64,000 nt of DNA from Hygrophila difformis (Eukaryota; Streptophyta; Magnoliopsida; Lamiales; Acanthaceae): assembly GCA_030278955.1 (NCBI GenBank), contig JAOANR010000014.1, forward strand, positions 13,394,068-13,458,067, read 5' to 3'. Below the pieces are notes generated by a model. The model saw only the letters and a list, made by a program, of their open reading frames with translations, was not told the DNA's origin and did no database searches. Positions 11,736-25,260 of the stretch are shown in pieces; position 1 is the first letter of the stretch; each line of letters begins with the position of its first letter. Made by a program: the position numbers and the translations under genes.

Positions 11736-14700
11736 TTAGAAGAGATATCCAGGACGACTGACTTTAAGGGGTAACCCGAAGTTCTGATAAACTCTGATCT
11801 CACCTTCCAAGTTTGCAGTCACAATAGCCAGGCCCCATGCCGATGCTTGCACTACCGATCCGGCATTGGCACCGGCAACAGGATCGGGCGATGATGAGGA
11901 CGAAAAGGATTGGGAACCAGACATAGAAGGCGAGTCGTTTAGGGTGGCGGCCGGTTCAGAAGATGAACTGGCTACAGGATCATTTGGAACCTGTTCCTCT
12001 TCAGCCGGCGCGTTTCCAGGATCAGCCTGATCAGATGGACCCGACTCCTCATCTCCATTGCTTGCATTTTTCTCAGAATCATCCTTCTTCTTAGGGAGAG
12101 GGGGCAAGTTCTTTTTCGCGCCTGCACCATCGTCTAGCTTGGGAGGCGCGGTGCTGGGCTTTGGTACGGGTGGGGGTGCGCCCGACCGCTTTTTCTTGCC
12201 CTGCAGGTCGATAACTGGTGCCTCATTTTTTATGCTGCCCGGCCACGGGATAGCAACGGATACATCCTTACAGGTGAAGTGCTCGAAGGCTTGGACCGAT
12301 GTAACCGTGGCCTTTTTCTTGTTGGCACCATTATTTCTTGTCTCATCGACCTTCCACATGTACACCCGAGAATCCTCGCTGGCGCTGATCACATGCTTCC
12401 CGTTTGGCGTGAAAGAAGCTGCAATCTGGCTGCTGGTATTGTGGAATCCTGCAGCAATAACCACATTTCAGGAAGCTTGAACTCATTGTCAATAAATATA
12501 GTATGTATGAAAAAATACATACCTTTGAATTTTTGGATAAGCTCAGAATCGCAGTAGATCCCAATTCGGGAGCCGGTGGAAGTGATGAGCACTTCAGATT
12601 GATTCCACGGCGCAAACTGAGAAGAACAGAACTCTTTTAAGTTATTTTCATTTCCAACTCGATGGATTGTTGAAGTTGAATCAAGAGTGTACCTGAAAAC
12701 CAGTTATTTTTCCTGTATGCAATTGAACCCCTCCAGTTGTCTTCTTCGGCTGTGCAGGAAATGCAGGGAATTTCTTGGATTGAGTCTTCTTCTTCAGGAT
12801 GTCGAGGCGATGCTCCAACTGGCAGTCTAATGCATAAAAATTAACCAAGCTGGCTGAAGTACACCATAATGAGCAAAAATTGAAAGTATGTAAGGAAAAA
12901 GGCTCTTCTTACCATTAATATTGTACATTCGGCAGTTCCCCTGAAGAGAGCCTGCTATAACACCCTTCAACAACCAGAACAACAGAATATCAGTGTAATG
13001 TTACTACTACATTCAATTTTTGCTTGCTGCGGGAAAGAGGTGAATTGATCACAGTAGCTAACCTGACCATCGGGAGTGTAGCAACCAGCAGTCACCATTT
13101 CACGAGCATCCGTCCAGTCAATCACTTGGCGGTTGCGTACATTCCATATCCGAATCTTAGCATCAAGGGATCCGCTGAAGAAATAATCGTCGTTGACTGG
13201 ATTGAACTGCACGCAAGTTACTGCCCCCACAGAATGAACTCATTAGCCATAAGCAAATGTATCATAACATAGAATTAATTTTTACTCGAATTTACCATAG
13301 TCGTTATGGGCGAACATCTTCAGGCAACTCTTCGACTCCAAGTCCCACATCCTGACCGTCTTGTCCATTGAGGATGAAAGCAGTAGATGATTTCTCGACC
13401 AGGACAAATCCAGGACTTCGTCGAGGTGACCTTCAAAAGTGCAGATTGGCTTCTCGGAAAGGGCTAGTACATTTTCAGGAATTTTGACATAATCCGGAAT
13501 TGTGCTTGCCTTTTTGCTGTTCTCCTTCCCCTTCCTCTTCGATTCTGAAGGCATACGCGATAGGCCATCCGCACTGCCATCCTCAGCGGCGGCCAGGGCA
13601 GACAGAACATCGCATTCCTGGATTTCCCATACATGAACCACCCTGTCTTCGCCGGCGCTAGCTAGGTACTGCCCGTCCGGATTGAATTTGATTGTCAGGA
13701 TCGAGCCCTGGTGCGCTTGGATCTCCTGAGACATGTGTAGTGCAGAAAATTCTTTGTAGGTTTTCCCCTGTTGATGAGCCTCTACCCATTGGGGCTTACA
13801 CATCTCCTGGTCCTTTTCTCCCAATATTCCCTTGATGTTCTTCAAAATTGCCGCGCCCTTTTTCTTGCTGCTTCTGAAACTCTTTGAGAAAACTGAATTC
13901 GGACCGTTTCTGCTCACCTTTGTCGACAACCTGCGGCGCATCAGCTCCTTCACGAAGGGGGAGTACCCTACGGACTTCTCGAATTCCTCCAAGGTAAGCT
14001 GCTTCCCCGTCTCAACATCGTTCAACTTATTCCACAATCCTTTCTCATTGAACTCTCTCACGATGAAGTCCTTGCCGGTGTCCAGATTCTTTATCAAGAA
14101 GAAGGTGCAAATTTCGTCGTCCGTCATTGGATGCTGCGAGCCTTCACCTGATGATGGAGCTGGTGATGGTCGATGTCTCTCCTTTTTAGGTGATACTGGA
14201 AGCGGAACTATGTAATGAGATGCGCCTATGCTCGGAACCAGCTGCCCTGATAATGTCCGAGTGAGATGCTGCTTCGATCCTGGACCGAATACCTCTTCCT
14301 TCCGTTGCTTCGTCCTCCTCGAAATCTCTTCTATATCGCTGTCTGATCTTGACCTAATGAACACAATTGCCTTCTTCGGCGAAGAATGTGATTGTGATTT
14401 CTCCACATCTTCCTTCGATTGTTCTGGAACGGGATAAGAAGAAGGCGATGAATCAACTTCATCTTCCAACTTCTCTGTAGAAACTTCTTCCGGCTTAGCC
14501 TCAGGCTTCGGCTTTGGCTTTGGCTCGGACACAGGCTCGGCAATTTCCAGCACCTGTGGCGCTAGGGTAGGGGTAGGCGTAGCTGTAGGTGCGGGTGTTG
14601 GTGTGGACGCAGGTGCAGGCGCAGGAGCTGGGGAAGGGGCGGGGGCAGCCTTGGGTGTTTCCGTCGGCGCCGGGGTGGGCGGCGTTGCCGGCGCCGGTGT

Positions 14701-15111
14701 GGGTGCAGGAGCCGGTTTTCGTGAAAATGCGCGGGGAACTTTGGAGCTGGCGATCTTAAGGAGGTCTCTCCGGCTTGCGAGGAAATCCTTTCTGCTTGCC
14801 ATGAGATTCTTTCTGCTTTCCAATCCCATGTCGTGGAAGAGACGCTTGCGCCGCTCCTTGACATCGACCGGCGCCGCCATCCACATGTCGTAGCTCGGCG
14901 CCTGCGATGCATTCCCACCCTGTTCGATGGAATACATGCGTTTGATGGAGGCCGCCGAGAACGACATCCGGCTATCCTCGAAGTCGTCGGTGCCGTCCGA
15001 CGAGACCGAATTCAAGTCGATGGGGACCGCCGTCGAAAGCCGCTCTTTCGAATCGTAGAAGCCGTCGTCGTCATCGTCGTCGTCGTCCATGTTTAGCTTC
15101 CTTCGATTCAT
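11736..15111 (-). CDS. WDR44-like WD40 repeat protein (6 exons)
   Basis: Minus-strand exons are 15111-13296, 13220-13063, 12964-12913, 12826-12693, 12616-12523 and 12448-11736, totalling 2967 nt (988 aa). I chose the ATG at 15111 (MNRRKLN); an internal ATG at 15090 (MDDDDDDDDG) is an alternative. The N-terminal half is disordered: an Asp run, then a Pro/Ala/Thr-rich stretch, then a basic region. WD40 repeats follow. Repeat 1 (residues about 463-498) ends in VHVWEIQE, repeat 2 (about 560-603) in VRMWDLES, and repeat 3 in IRIWNVRN; a later repeat ends in VYMWKVDE. The C-terminus returns to a blade-like IRVYQNFGLPLK after a long Ser/Pro-rich insert. Order and layout match plant WD repeat proteins annotated as WDR44-like. 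Such proteins are thought to act as scaffolds, but the partner is unknown here. Confidence 0.9.
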
Positions 15112-16222
15112 TGTCGCCAATTGTTCGTCAAAATGCCGCAATGAATCAAAGAACTGGAAACAAACAACCCTAGAAAGCAAAAATATATATGTATATGTAT
15201 ATGTATATGTATATGATAACAAGAACAAATAAAAAAAGAATCGAAAAACTCGACTGCCCTTTTCTGGTTGCTGGGAATTTTGTGGGATTGATGAATCGGT
15301 TATTTTATTTTTTTTTACTTTTTTACTTGGGAGGGACGCGAGTATGCGTCCGTTGCATTTTGTCTTGAATTGGACAAGAAAAGAAACGGTCAGCAATGGT
15401 CGTAACTATCACCACTGGAGAATAAGGTGAAATTTTGCTGTATCTGAAAATAGTTGACAAGCTAAATTATGAAGATTGCGGGTTTTCTGGAATCCCAACC
15501 GCTTTTCATGTAAACTCCACAAATATAATCGACTTTCCAATCTCTCTAAAAAAATTTGTGAAGCAAACAACCAACAGATTTCAGGCAATTAATTCATTGC
15601 AAATTGCAATCTCAATTTCCCCATTTTCTCATCAGTAGATGATAAAAATTTTGGGACTTTTACCTTAAATTAACTCGAACTTGAATTCAAAAAATAAATA
15701 AATAACCTTTGCAGTAAATAACCTAACATCTGTAAATTCCCTCCTATATTACTGCTACATTTAACATTCTCTCATTCCTCTGTGTAAAAAATAATATTGT
15801 GTATATTTCTCTTCTTTTCAGAAACATAACACCTTGATTTAAAAGTAAGTTGATGCTGAAATATAAAAGGGGGAGGAGATGAAGAAATTGCTAGTCCTTG
15901 TCATGACTTTTACAAGCAAAACTTTTTTTGCAGATTGCAAAGATTGGCTGGCTGAGTATTGCGGAATAAAATACTGTAATTGGCAAAAAAAAAAATGTTA
16001 TCCAATAGAAGATATAAACAATCAACCAAAAAAAACTAGATTTAAAAATGAGAACTTTAATTTAATTTTCATATCTATGTAGAAGTGTCAACAGTTTCAG
16101 GAGGCCATTACAAGTTACATCGATCGTTACAACTTACAAGTTACAACATGGTTACATGGACAGAACAATAAAGCAAAGGCTACATTTTTTTTTCTTACCA
16201 TCATTTGGGGATGATGAATTCG
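15112..16222. other. Promoter and leader of the WD40 gene plus intergenic DNA
   Basis: It contains a short (TATATG)n repeat at about 15185-15215, likely within the WD40 transcript leader or promoter. No further gene is supported. Confidence 0.5.
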
Positions 16223-16654
16223 TCAGTCCTCATCTTCTTCTATTCGACTTTTCTTCGGCTTCATCCATTCTACACTCTCCCGGCTCGTAATCGGCGGGAA
16301 AATCGACTCCATCTCCGGCGGCGGCGACGACGACGCTTTCCGCTTCGGTCTGGAGCCAGGAGGCTCCAGCGGCCGGGGCTTTTTCGGCGCCGGAGGGCAG
16401 TCAACAATCGCGGGTATTTTGTGATCGGACGACGTCGGAGTCCTGAACCCGTCCTCTTCGTCCGGTAACAATTGCTTCTCCGAAGATGACACGGAAACGG
16501 CGACGGAATTATTCCGATCAGTAAATTCCGTGTGATCATCGTGATCGAGGCTTCGTTTTCCGTCCTCCGATTCCCTTTCAGCTGGAATTTCTTCCGGTAA
16601 AAGTTGCAGCGGCTTTGTCTTGTCTTGTTGTTGTTGTTCCAGTCCGTCCGACAT
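16223..16654 (-). CDS. SIAMESE-RELATED cyclin-dependent kinase inhibitor
   Basis: Intronless 143-aa protein starting at the ATG at 16654 (MSDGLEQQQQ). Residues 68-94 carry the diagnostic SIAMESE/SMR core: EDGFRTPTSSDHKIP followed by CPPAPKKPRP. SMR proteins are small plant-specific inhibitors that bind CDK-cyclin complexes, block mitotic progression and promote endoreduplication, often in development or stress. An acidic Gln- and Glu-rich N-terminus and a basic KKSR tail near the C-terminus (a possible nuclear signal) fit the family. Length and lack of introns are typical. I cannot assign a particular SMR member. The gene follows three others in the same orientation with no sign of co-transcription. 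Confidence 0.92.
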   Translation of the reverse strand: MSDGLEQQQQDKTKPLQLLPEEIPAERESEDGKRSLDHDDHTEFTDRNNSVAVSVSSSEKQLLPDEEDGFRTPTSSDHKIPAIVDCPPAPKKPRPLEPPGSRPKRKASSSPPPEMESIFPPITSRESVEWMKPKKSRIEEDED

Positions 16655-17140
16655 GGTCCTCTCCGGACTCAAACATGAAGAACACGGAACACCCACCGGT
16701 CACATGAAGGGGGTTGGTTAGGACAGGACAAGATGGGACCGAAAAGGGAAAATGGAAGAGGGTCCAAAAAAGGAGACAGGAATTAGGGTAAAATTAAGAA
16801 AAGGGGTGCGGGTTTGAGTGGAGGATTGGTTGGAGAAGATGAACTAAGGAAGTAGTAGTACTTGAAGTTAAAACTGCAGTTTGCAAGAATAGAGACAGGG
16901 GAGTGGGGGAGATAGAGAGAGGAAGGAATAATGTGGGTGTGGTGGTGCATTCGGATCCGAGAATGAGGTACACTGACTCTCATAGTAATTCTAGCTTCGA
17001 TCTACTCTACTTGTGCTACTTTTTAGGCTTCTCCTAGGATTCCTACGCCCGGTTTAATCCCAGCCGTTCCTTCGTATCTCAATCCCATGGTTTGAGATTT
17101 TACTCATTTTTTTGTGTTACAATTCCATTGCCTAGCTACC
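16655..17140. promoter_or_regulatory. Upstream region of the SMR gene
   Basis: This segment lies immediately 5' of the SMR start on the minus strand and should contain its leader and promoter. It is purine-rich on the plus strand (pyrimidine-rich on the transcribed-sense strand) between about 16740 and 16930, as is common in plant leaders. I did not identify a decisive TATA box or E2F site. Confidence 0.4.
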
Positions 17141-17152
17141 AATTTCAATTTC

Positions 17153-17536
17153 AATTCCATTGCCTAGCCGTTCCTTTTTAGGCTTTTGAACCAACTATTC
17201 AGAGAATCAGGGAACTCAAGGGTGCTTTCGAAAGCTGCAGCATCAATCATTTGTTCCGTCAAGGTAACAACGTCGCGGATACTCTAGCCAAGCATGGGGC
17301 GTCGGAGGAAGCCTTCTTCACGACGTGGGCGTATCCACCGGACTTCGTTCTTGAAGTCGCGGACGCCGCCGGCGAGGGTACCGTCCGCTAATTGTCCCTC
17401 CTTCCTACTGGTGTGTCCTACCAGTGTTGTGTTATTTTTCTTCTTGTTGTGGTCTGTTTTCTTTCGGTTTGCTTTTCTTCTTTGTTTGCTTGTATTAGCT
17501 GGCCTCGGCTCATCCAAAAAAAAAAATTTCAATTTC
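17153..17536 (+). mobile_element. LINE 3'-end fragment with RNase H tail and poly(A)
   Basis: An open frame at 17185-17391 encodes about 68 residues of the C-terminal RNase H-like region seen in plant LINE ORF2 (motif RQGNNVADTLAKHGA, then TTWAYPPDF), ending at a TAA. A T-rich 3' UTR and an 11-A tail at 17516-17526 follow. AATTTCAATTTC flanks at 17141-17152 and 17525-17536 could be a target-site duplication, although local AATTCCATTG repeats make the left boundary uncertain. It is a heavily 5'-truncated dead copy. Confidence 0.75.
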
Positions 17537-17873
17537 TAACCAAATTCACTACTAGGAATGATGAATTTTCCAAGCAAACGAGTCTATGTTTTTCAACTTT
17601 AGATTAGGGATAGAGTCCCCACCCTTCTTCCTATTCCTCCTTTTTATCTCTTTATAATTTGTATGACTTGAGCTCCCACACACATTTGCCGACAGATAAG
17701 TGTCAATGTTTAAAAAAATAAAATCATTCTTCCGAGTAAAATTTTAGCCTTTGTGAAATCATTAAATTGTAGTTAATGTTGCTATTTGTTTGATGAATTA
17801 TGAAAATTGTTGCAAGACAAGCATTGCTATATGGCGGGGTACAATTCGAAAGAAAAAAGATTGTCTCTAAATA

Positions 17874-18134
17874 CTTCCCGTATTTAAAAAAAAACTAATG
17901 TTGGCATAGTAAATACTGTTCATTGAGTGATTTTGATTCGATTTTTTCACACAATTACATAAGATAAAACATAGTCAATTGAGGTTTTATTATATTCGTC
18001 TAATCACGTTATTTTATAATATTAAAGTTTTATAATTTTTTACTTTATAAAATTTGAGATATTACTGTTTAAAAAATGTGTATTGAATTGTGTGAAAATA
18101 AGTAATGTTAGAATTTTTTGAATACGGAGGGAGG
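17874..18134. mobile_element. Degenerate Stowaway-like MITE
   Basis: The left end (CTTCCCGTATTT) and the inverted right end (CTCCCTCCGTATTC) are related. The interior shares words (gttcattgag, ataagataaaacatagtcaa, cgtctaatca, gtgtattgaattg) with the MITEs at 38246-38505 and 54570-54825. The TA target duplication is no longer clean on the right. Confidence 0.6.
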
Positions 18135-18803
18135 ATTTTTAATGGCATTGCAAAATAAGGTAAAGTATTGTGTATATAAACACCAATAATTATGGATTTG
18201 AAAGGTTACAGAGCTCTAATAATCTAATTAATATTCTGGTTCGACCTACAAAATCAGTATAAATTAGATAAATTGTGGGGAATAATCTTTCACCAACCCT
18301 TTAAACAAAAACATGACACATCTCATGTAAGTGTTTATTTATTTAATTCCAAGATGGAGCGACTACATAAATGCTGTCTGACGTTGCGTTGAGCAAATCC
18401 TATAATTGGCGTTTACCGAAGATTGTTGTCTGAATATCGAGATGTCTGGACACGATCTTACAGTTTTGGATTTTTCTTGATTTTAATTGTAAGAAGAAAT
18501 TTTGGGGGCAAACAAACCAACAAAAGAATCGACACATCAAAACATGGCATGTGGATTCCCCCCCGAAGCTGCCTCCTCTTCACCGCATACTCACATTCAC
18601 ACTTGACCGTACTCAATTCTTCTATTTCGCACTTCATCCTTTTCGAAAAAAATTGCAATATTTGGTTCGTTGCAACTGTTTACGTATATATATATATATT
18701 TTAACTTAAACTTTTATCAAAATTGAAATATAGTCAAGTGAGATTTTGGATTCGTCTCGTCTTATAGTTTTTAAATATGGAACTTTTAGAATTTTTACTT
18801 ATA
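18135..18803. other. Intergenic DNA, no gene seen
   Basis: It contains a short MITE-like fragment near 18725-18778 (atagtcaagtgagattttgga) and a small (TA)n run near 18684-18700. No exon is supported. Confidence 0.5.
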
Positions 18804-19262
18804 GCCCGTTTGGATTGGCTTCTAGGGAGGTGCTTTTGGCTTTTGCTTCTGCCAAAAGCACTTCTAGTAGAAATTAGGTGTTTGTTTTGGCTTTTAAGAA
18901 AAAACAAAAGCACATCGAAAAGCGAAAAAAGTGCTTTTGGGAGAAGCAGCGCAGGGGGTGCTTCTCCCAAAAGCAGAAGCCAAAAGCACCTCGTAAAATG
19001 TGCAAGGACTTAAATACCCCCATTACTTAATATAAATTACACTATAAATATATCTTATTATCATATTAAGTAGCATGTCCTTTTTGGTAATTACCACACT
19101 CTAAAAGCACTTTTCATTTTTATTCATCCAAACATATTTTTTTGAAAAAGCTGCTTTTCAAACATTCCATCCAAACACAAAAGTTACATGCTTTTGCTTT
19201 TGACTTCTGCTTCTGCTTCTACTTTTGACTTCTGCTTTTTCCAAAAGTCAATCCAAACGGGC
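18804..19262. mobile_element. MITE with GCCCGTTTGGATTG ends
   Basis: A 14-bp terminal inverted repeat, GCCCGTTTGGATTG, lies at 18804 and inverted at 19249-19262. The subterminal regions are rich in cttttggcttttgc words in inverted orientation, so the element can fold into a long hairpin. TTATA flanks both sides and may be part of a target duplication. It is non-coding and probably hAT-related. Confidence 0.75.
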
Positions 19263-19550
19263 CCTTATACCAAACTTGAGTTTTAATATTTAAAATATGC
19301 ATTGGACTGCGTGCGTTATGGGTCCGCAGCAAAAAATAAAAAACAGAGGAAGTAATTTAATACTGCAGTATGGGTTATTAAGAATTTATACTATCTATTT
19401 ATTTAAAATATAAAGCACTGTTATACTCCCTCCCTTCTTTTTTGTTGTCTTTTTAAAGTTTAAAAAGTATTTCACAATAGTTGTCATTTTTAGATAGTTA
19501 TAAGTAGTTATGTTATATTTTTTACTGTATTGTTCTTTACTTTAGTATAA

Positions 19551-20269
19551 ATGATATTTGGGAAGAGTTATAGTGCGAATGGAATGCTGGTGCGGACATG
19601 CGGATGATTATCTACCGTTGATTAATTTTCATCATCCAACGGTTGAGATCATTTGTAGGGTTAGTTTCGTAAATTTATTTGTTAGGTATTTCATCAATTG
19701 AATTCAGCGACATGACATACACAACACAACGACGGAGATAATTCAATTTAGTGACACGGCATATGCAATTCAGCGACATTATTATGTTCATCTCAGCAAC
19801 ATTTGAACTTGGAGCCGTTTGAAGTTCATTGCGATTATAAACGCATCTCAGCGATGTGAATTCTCACAATTCAGCGACATGGCCAATGCAATTCAGCGAC
19901 ATGGCCAATGCAATTCAGCAACATAGGATATGCAATTCAACAACATTATTGTATTCATTTCAGCGACACAATTTTATACATTTCAGCGACATAGTTATAT
20001 GCATGTTAGCGCATCTCAGCGACGGAACAAACACATTTCAGCGACATGGCCATATGCAATTCAGTGACAAGACCAACACAATTCAGCGACTTGATATAAT
20101 AGTTCTCAGCGACATGGTATATAAAAATACCTAACAAGTAAAATTATGAAACTAACCCTACAAATAATCTCAAACCGTTGGATGATGAAAATTGATCAGC
20201 GGTAGAAAATCGCATCCGCATATCCGCACCACCATTCCATCCGCACCCTAACCATACACCATGATATTT
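19551..20269. mobile_element. Mutator-type MITE, 701 bp, with 9-bp target duplication
   Basis: The element spans 19560-20260 between 9-bp direct repeats ATGATATTT (19551-19559 and 20261-20269). Long terminal inverted repeats of about 130 bp match through GTGCG-ATGGAATG-TGGTGCGGA, ATTTTCATCATCCAACGG and GGGTTAGTTTC. The 9-bp duplication and long inverted repeats fit Mutator-like elements. The interior at about 19700-20121 is built from a dozen or so CAGCGACAT-type words. It has no coding capacity. Confidence 0.85.
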
Positions 20270-20452
20270 CTTAACATTTATTTTGGATGAGTTTAGTTGA
20301 AGGGTAAAAATAAAAATTTATGAGTTAATTATTGCAAACCTTAGTTAATGCAAATCTAGGTTATACTTAAATTTTATCAAGGAAAGTGACGGGACCAAAA
20401 GCCCAAACCTACAATAAATACTGTCAAACACAAAAAGTTGCAGGTTAAAGAG

Positions 20453-20719
20453 TACTCCCTCCGGTCCAAAATACATGTCGTTTAGACACAAATTACACAA
20501 ACCAAGAAAATGCAATCATTATTCAAAGTTTTACATTTTTACCCTTGTTCACAAAAAGTGGAATTAAAGTGAAAAGATAGTGCACATTATTCTAGAAGTA
20601 ATATTTATGAAAGCATAAGGGTAATATTGGAAAAATATGGTAAAAATATGTAAAGTGACAACTATTTGGGAATGCTTTTTGGTTTCTAAAAAGACAACTA
20701 AAATGGAACGGAGGGAGTA
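20453..20719. mobile_element. Stowaway-like MITE, 263 bp
   Basis: The element spans 20455-20717 with CTCCCTCCG-type terminal inverted repeats, flanked by TA dinucleotides at 20453-20454 and 20718-20719, the Tc1/mariner target. Non-coding. Confidence 0.8.
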
Positions 20720-20810
20720 CAAGTTAAATTTCCACATGAAGACATTAATCAAACATTATTGGTCTCTTGAATTAATTTCCACCAAAATTAACCATGTTGA
20801 GTGGTTCAGT

Positions 20811-23800
20811 AAGCACTACAAGAAAATATTGATTTCCCGACCGAAATTACCGATCACCATGTTGCGGGTCGGATTTACCGACCGTAGAGCCGACCGCAAC
20901 CGGTGGTCGGTAATATATAACCATTATGGGGCCCGGCTCAAAAGTCGACCAAATCACCGACCAACTGAATTTTGGTCTGTAATACCGACCGCAACCTAGG
21001 GATTAAATCCCCAAATCGGGTAACAGAAGCAAAATACACAAAAAGAAAAAAACATCCCCTCCCCCCTCGCGAAAACGCCGTGCGACGCCTCCGACCCCCA
21101 GTCCGACCACCGCCGCTGACAAACGCCGCTGACGCCTCCGTCCGGGCCGCCGTCGACCACTACCTCCTCTCCGCGAAACGATTCGAGCCACCCCTGAAAC
21201 ACCCTTTTGATCAGCGGCTGTGTTGAGGGGTTCCTTCGAGTGAACCATTTCCATTCCATTCGTGTGATCATCAGAGGTAATTGATTGAGTATTTCTTCCC
21301 ATTTTAACTTGTTTATTGTTGTCAATTTGGTCTCATTTTCATGTGTTTATGGTGGGTAGCTCTAATTAATTTTCCAATATTATTTGTACTTTGATTTTAG
21401 CCTCTCAAATTAGGGAAAAGTGTTGGAAATTATTTGAATCGGTTTGTTTGATGTGTTTGTTATCGAAAGCGTTTAAAAAAAATTCGGGCATTTAAATTCT
21501 CCGAGGACAGCAGGCTGCGTTGGGCATTTTTGCACTCAATACAAATCTTCTTGAAATTTTAGGCACATAATTAGAAACTTCTCGTCGAGTAGATGATTTT
21601 TCATATATGATATGCGTAATTTGGATTTCGTACGAGAAGGTTATGGCCTTTTGAAGTGTTTGGGTTATTCTCGCCATTGGTTTTGAAAATTGCAAATATG
21701 TGCAAGCAATTATTTATGATATTTGGAAGTCGGGATCTAAATTATCATATATATTGTTGGATTGAACTTTTGGAAGTCATGTGGAGATGAATTGAAAGAT
21801 GGTAGTTGGATTGTTGGTCCCTTTGATGTATTTGGGTATAAATTAGTTGATGAAGTTTATGACAAGAGACGATTGATTGTTAGGATTTTAATTTAAAAAA
21901 TAAATATGCGATTCTAGGTTTTCAATTTGAATGTTGTACATTGTAAAATATTTTTGTAAATTGTAAAGTTTAAATTATCGCACCGAATACAAAGTATTCA
22001 TGAAAAGTAGTTTTCATCAACTAACGTACATACATATTTGTAGGTGATGGACCGGAGTTGGATGTACCGCTCCCGCCGTGAAATTGGAGTAATGACCTCC
22101 AAATTTAAGAGTGGAGTTGATTTGTTCTTGCGTATGTCCCATCAAAACCCAAATGTCGATAGAGCACATGGTAAATTAAAGTGTCCGTGTAGACAATGTA
22201 GGAACAAATTTACCTTTCATATTAAGGTGTCCGTGTCGAACTACAAGATTGTTGAAATAAACTACTCAAAGTCTTTGAACATATATGAACCTTTCATATT
22301 TGCTAATCAAGCCGAACAAGTTTGCTATGTACCGTTCCCAACCATCAGACCAGTTGCGAGTCGGAATGAGTGGTTGGCCGTTTGTAAAGTCAAACCACGA
22401 TGTATAATAATCGTTAGGCAAGGGGAAGAAACTGAAGCGTTCCAGGTCGATGTTCCTGAACAGGGCCACGTCAGCACTACAAATATCATGACCATGCGAG
22501 AGCCCCTGACAGACGATGTGGTGCAATATGTTGATCTTCAGATCGATGAGATTATTGATTCAAAATCATCGATAGGCACTGCTTCCAATTCAGAAGAGAG
22601 GATCCGGATGATCCTTCACATGAGACTTCGGATGATGATTTCCAAATATGAAATGTGACAAGCCAATTAATTGTTAATATTACATTTAAAATATACAATT
22701 GTAATTTACATTCTATTTGGGAATTCATTGTGTATTCTAATTATATTTAACTTTTGCAGATGACCGACCGAGGGGTGGCTCGTCCTCGAGCACACCGCGT
22801 GGGACAGGGTCCCAACGACGGGGTACGGGAACCCCATTAATGGGGTCTCGACTAGTTTCTGCTCTCCTGACGGCCCGGGTGGCGTTTCAGCGCCAGACCG
22901 CAAGTATTTTATTATACTTGTTTGAATTATGTTTGTAAAAATGTTCTCATTCCCCTATTTTGATTCCTAGTTTTTTCAACATTTTTTGCTTTCTTGAACC
23001 AAAGTTGATGAAGCAAGCTCAAAGGAACAGCCCGAGGGTACACCAGATACAACGATGGCTGTCGTGCCAGAGACTCCACCACCACACACTCCAGGTACAT
23101 TTAAATTGCAATGTAACATTTCGTTATTTACTTAATAACAAAAAATGTTGTTTGTATTCCTAGGATCGGTGGGATCTTCACAGGGGCTCCTCCCATCGCC
23201 CAGTTAGGTCCAAACAGGTTACTCATAGAGCCTAGGGACGATGGGGTGTAAGTGTTATATTTTAAAGTCATATCAGATTTCCCTATATAGAACATAATTT
23301 TTTTATATTTAGATCTTGTCATATGAAAACCATTGTGTCTTACAGCATAGAGTTCACAAATGCACTGGTGAGGAAGATCACCGATATATATCTCAAGCGG
23401 CCTGATATGAATGGGATAAGCTGGGGAAAGGTCACCCCGAGAGACCAAGGATTTCTACTGGGGAGAGTTTTTGGTATTCCGTAACTATGAGATGATTTTT
23501 ATGCCTATCTTTAAATTTGCACATATCTTGATCTCACTTAACCTGCAGAAAGTAGCTCGCTGGGCACCTTCATTACGCAGGAGCTGTAAGGAAGGAGTGT
23601 GGGAGAAAAAGAATATCGCTCGGTAAATTCTACCATTAAATTGAAATGTTTGCATATCTTGTTAGCAAAAATGTAACTTGACATGATTAAAATATCAGGT
23701 ACAAGGACTATACGCTGGACATAAGGAGCAAGAAGAAGCCAAATGCCAGCAGACGAGTTGGTGGCCGAGAACTGGTGGCGGATATGGGATTTCTCGGCGT

Positions 23801-25260
23801 TTAAAGAGAGGTCAAAAAGGGGAAAGCTTAACAGGCGTCAGGGACAGGAGGATGCATCGGCCCTACCCAAACACACACAGCAGGATCAAAGACATTCCGA
23901 TCTACAGCCGATAAATTGGTATGTTTTACCTATTTACTTTGATTAGTTCAATGATTTATGTGGACACTTGCTCTTCAATTCTAATCCTCGGAATATTGCA
24001 GTCCATTGAGCGTAATAGGCATGTCCATTTACATGAGGTTCACGAGCACACCCACACGAGAAGTCACGAGAAGGACAATTGGGTAGTTGATAGGTCACAG
24101 CGGGTGCAGATAAAAATTGTAAATAATATCATAATTACTCTTATGTACCAATTTCGCTCACTGTAATTTGTCCATAACGTAATTCCTGTTATATAATACA
24201 GTAGGATTTCAATGCGGTCGCATGGACCTTGAGCCAGAACCCCGAGATTGGGCCTGACTTCGATCCAGATCCAGTCTTCCATGACGTAGCCGGTGGACAT
24301 GACAGACGACGCTGTATACGGCATAGGATCGTTGGTCAAGTCTTATAGCCTGGTGGCGATTTTGCTACACCTCCTCCACCAGCTACTTCGGCCTATGTGA
24401 CACAGGAGCAGTTTCAGCAGTTCACAGAGACTCTTGAGCGAGTGTCACAGAGACAGGAGAGCATGGCCGATAAGATGGAGAGATTGCTCGGTGTCCGAGT
24501 GCCTCGATCCCCTGGACACGGAGATGGAGATGATGATTTTGGAGGCGGCATGGGTGGAGGTGGTGTAGGTGCTCATTGAGTGTTGTGAGATGAGGCTTGG
24601 GTTAGTATCATTTCTAAATTCACATGTGTTTTTTTTTTTAATTTATATAGACGTATGTTTGTACTTGGTATGAGAAACTATGTTAAGTTTGGGATGTTGA
24701 GACTTTTACATTTGGGACTTGCATTTTTGGAATGTTGTTGTTTAGATTTGGACTTCTCTTCAATTTGGGATGTGGTAGCAATTGTCGAATTGTGATTGTA
24801 CATAGACTTGGGATTAAATGTTGAAATTGTTAATTAATACATTGTGGTGGATGAGAAATGGTAAATATTTGTGGTGTAGGTGTTGTTAACTGTATTTTGG
24901 ATTACATATTGGTATTGTTGCAGCATGGATGGTTGTGAAAACAGCCATTTCTGGTGCACTCTTCAGTTGGGTACCGACCGCAGGACCGACCGAAGCCGGA
25001 TCGGCAACTTACCGACCGCATATGCGGTTGGTAAACACTGGACCATGAGGTCCAATAATTTGGGTACCGACCAAATGTTTGATCGGAATTGCGAACGAAT
25101 GCCCTACCAAATGATTTGGTCGCGAACGAATGCCCTACCAAGATATTACCGACCGACATGATCGGTCGGTGGTGTGGTCGGTAACCCTCCGGACGACCCA
25201 TATTCCTTGGTTACCGATCGCAAATACCGGTCGGTAAACTCAAAATTTCTTGTAGTGAAG
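20811..25260. mobile_element. CACTA (En/Spm) DNA transposon, 4.4 kb
   Basis: The element spans 20814-25257. It starts CACTACAAGAAA and ends with the perfect inverse TTTCTTGTAGTG. The 3-bp direct repeat AAG flanks it at 20811-20813 and 25258-25260. Subterminal regions at both ends carry many ACCGACCG-type words, as expected for TNPA binding in this superfamily. It contains a GC-rich block near 21060-21240, a rearranged transposase gene (22047-22658) and a decayed TNPA-like gene (about 22760-24579). The lack of a catalytic core makes it non-autonomous. Confidence 0.93.
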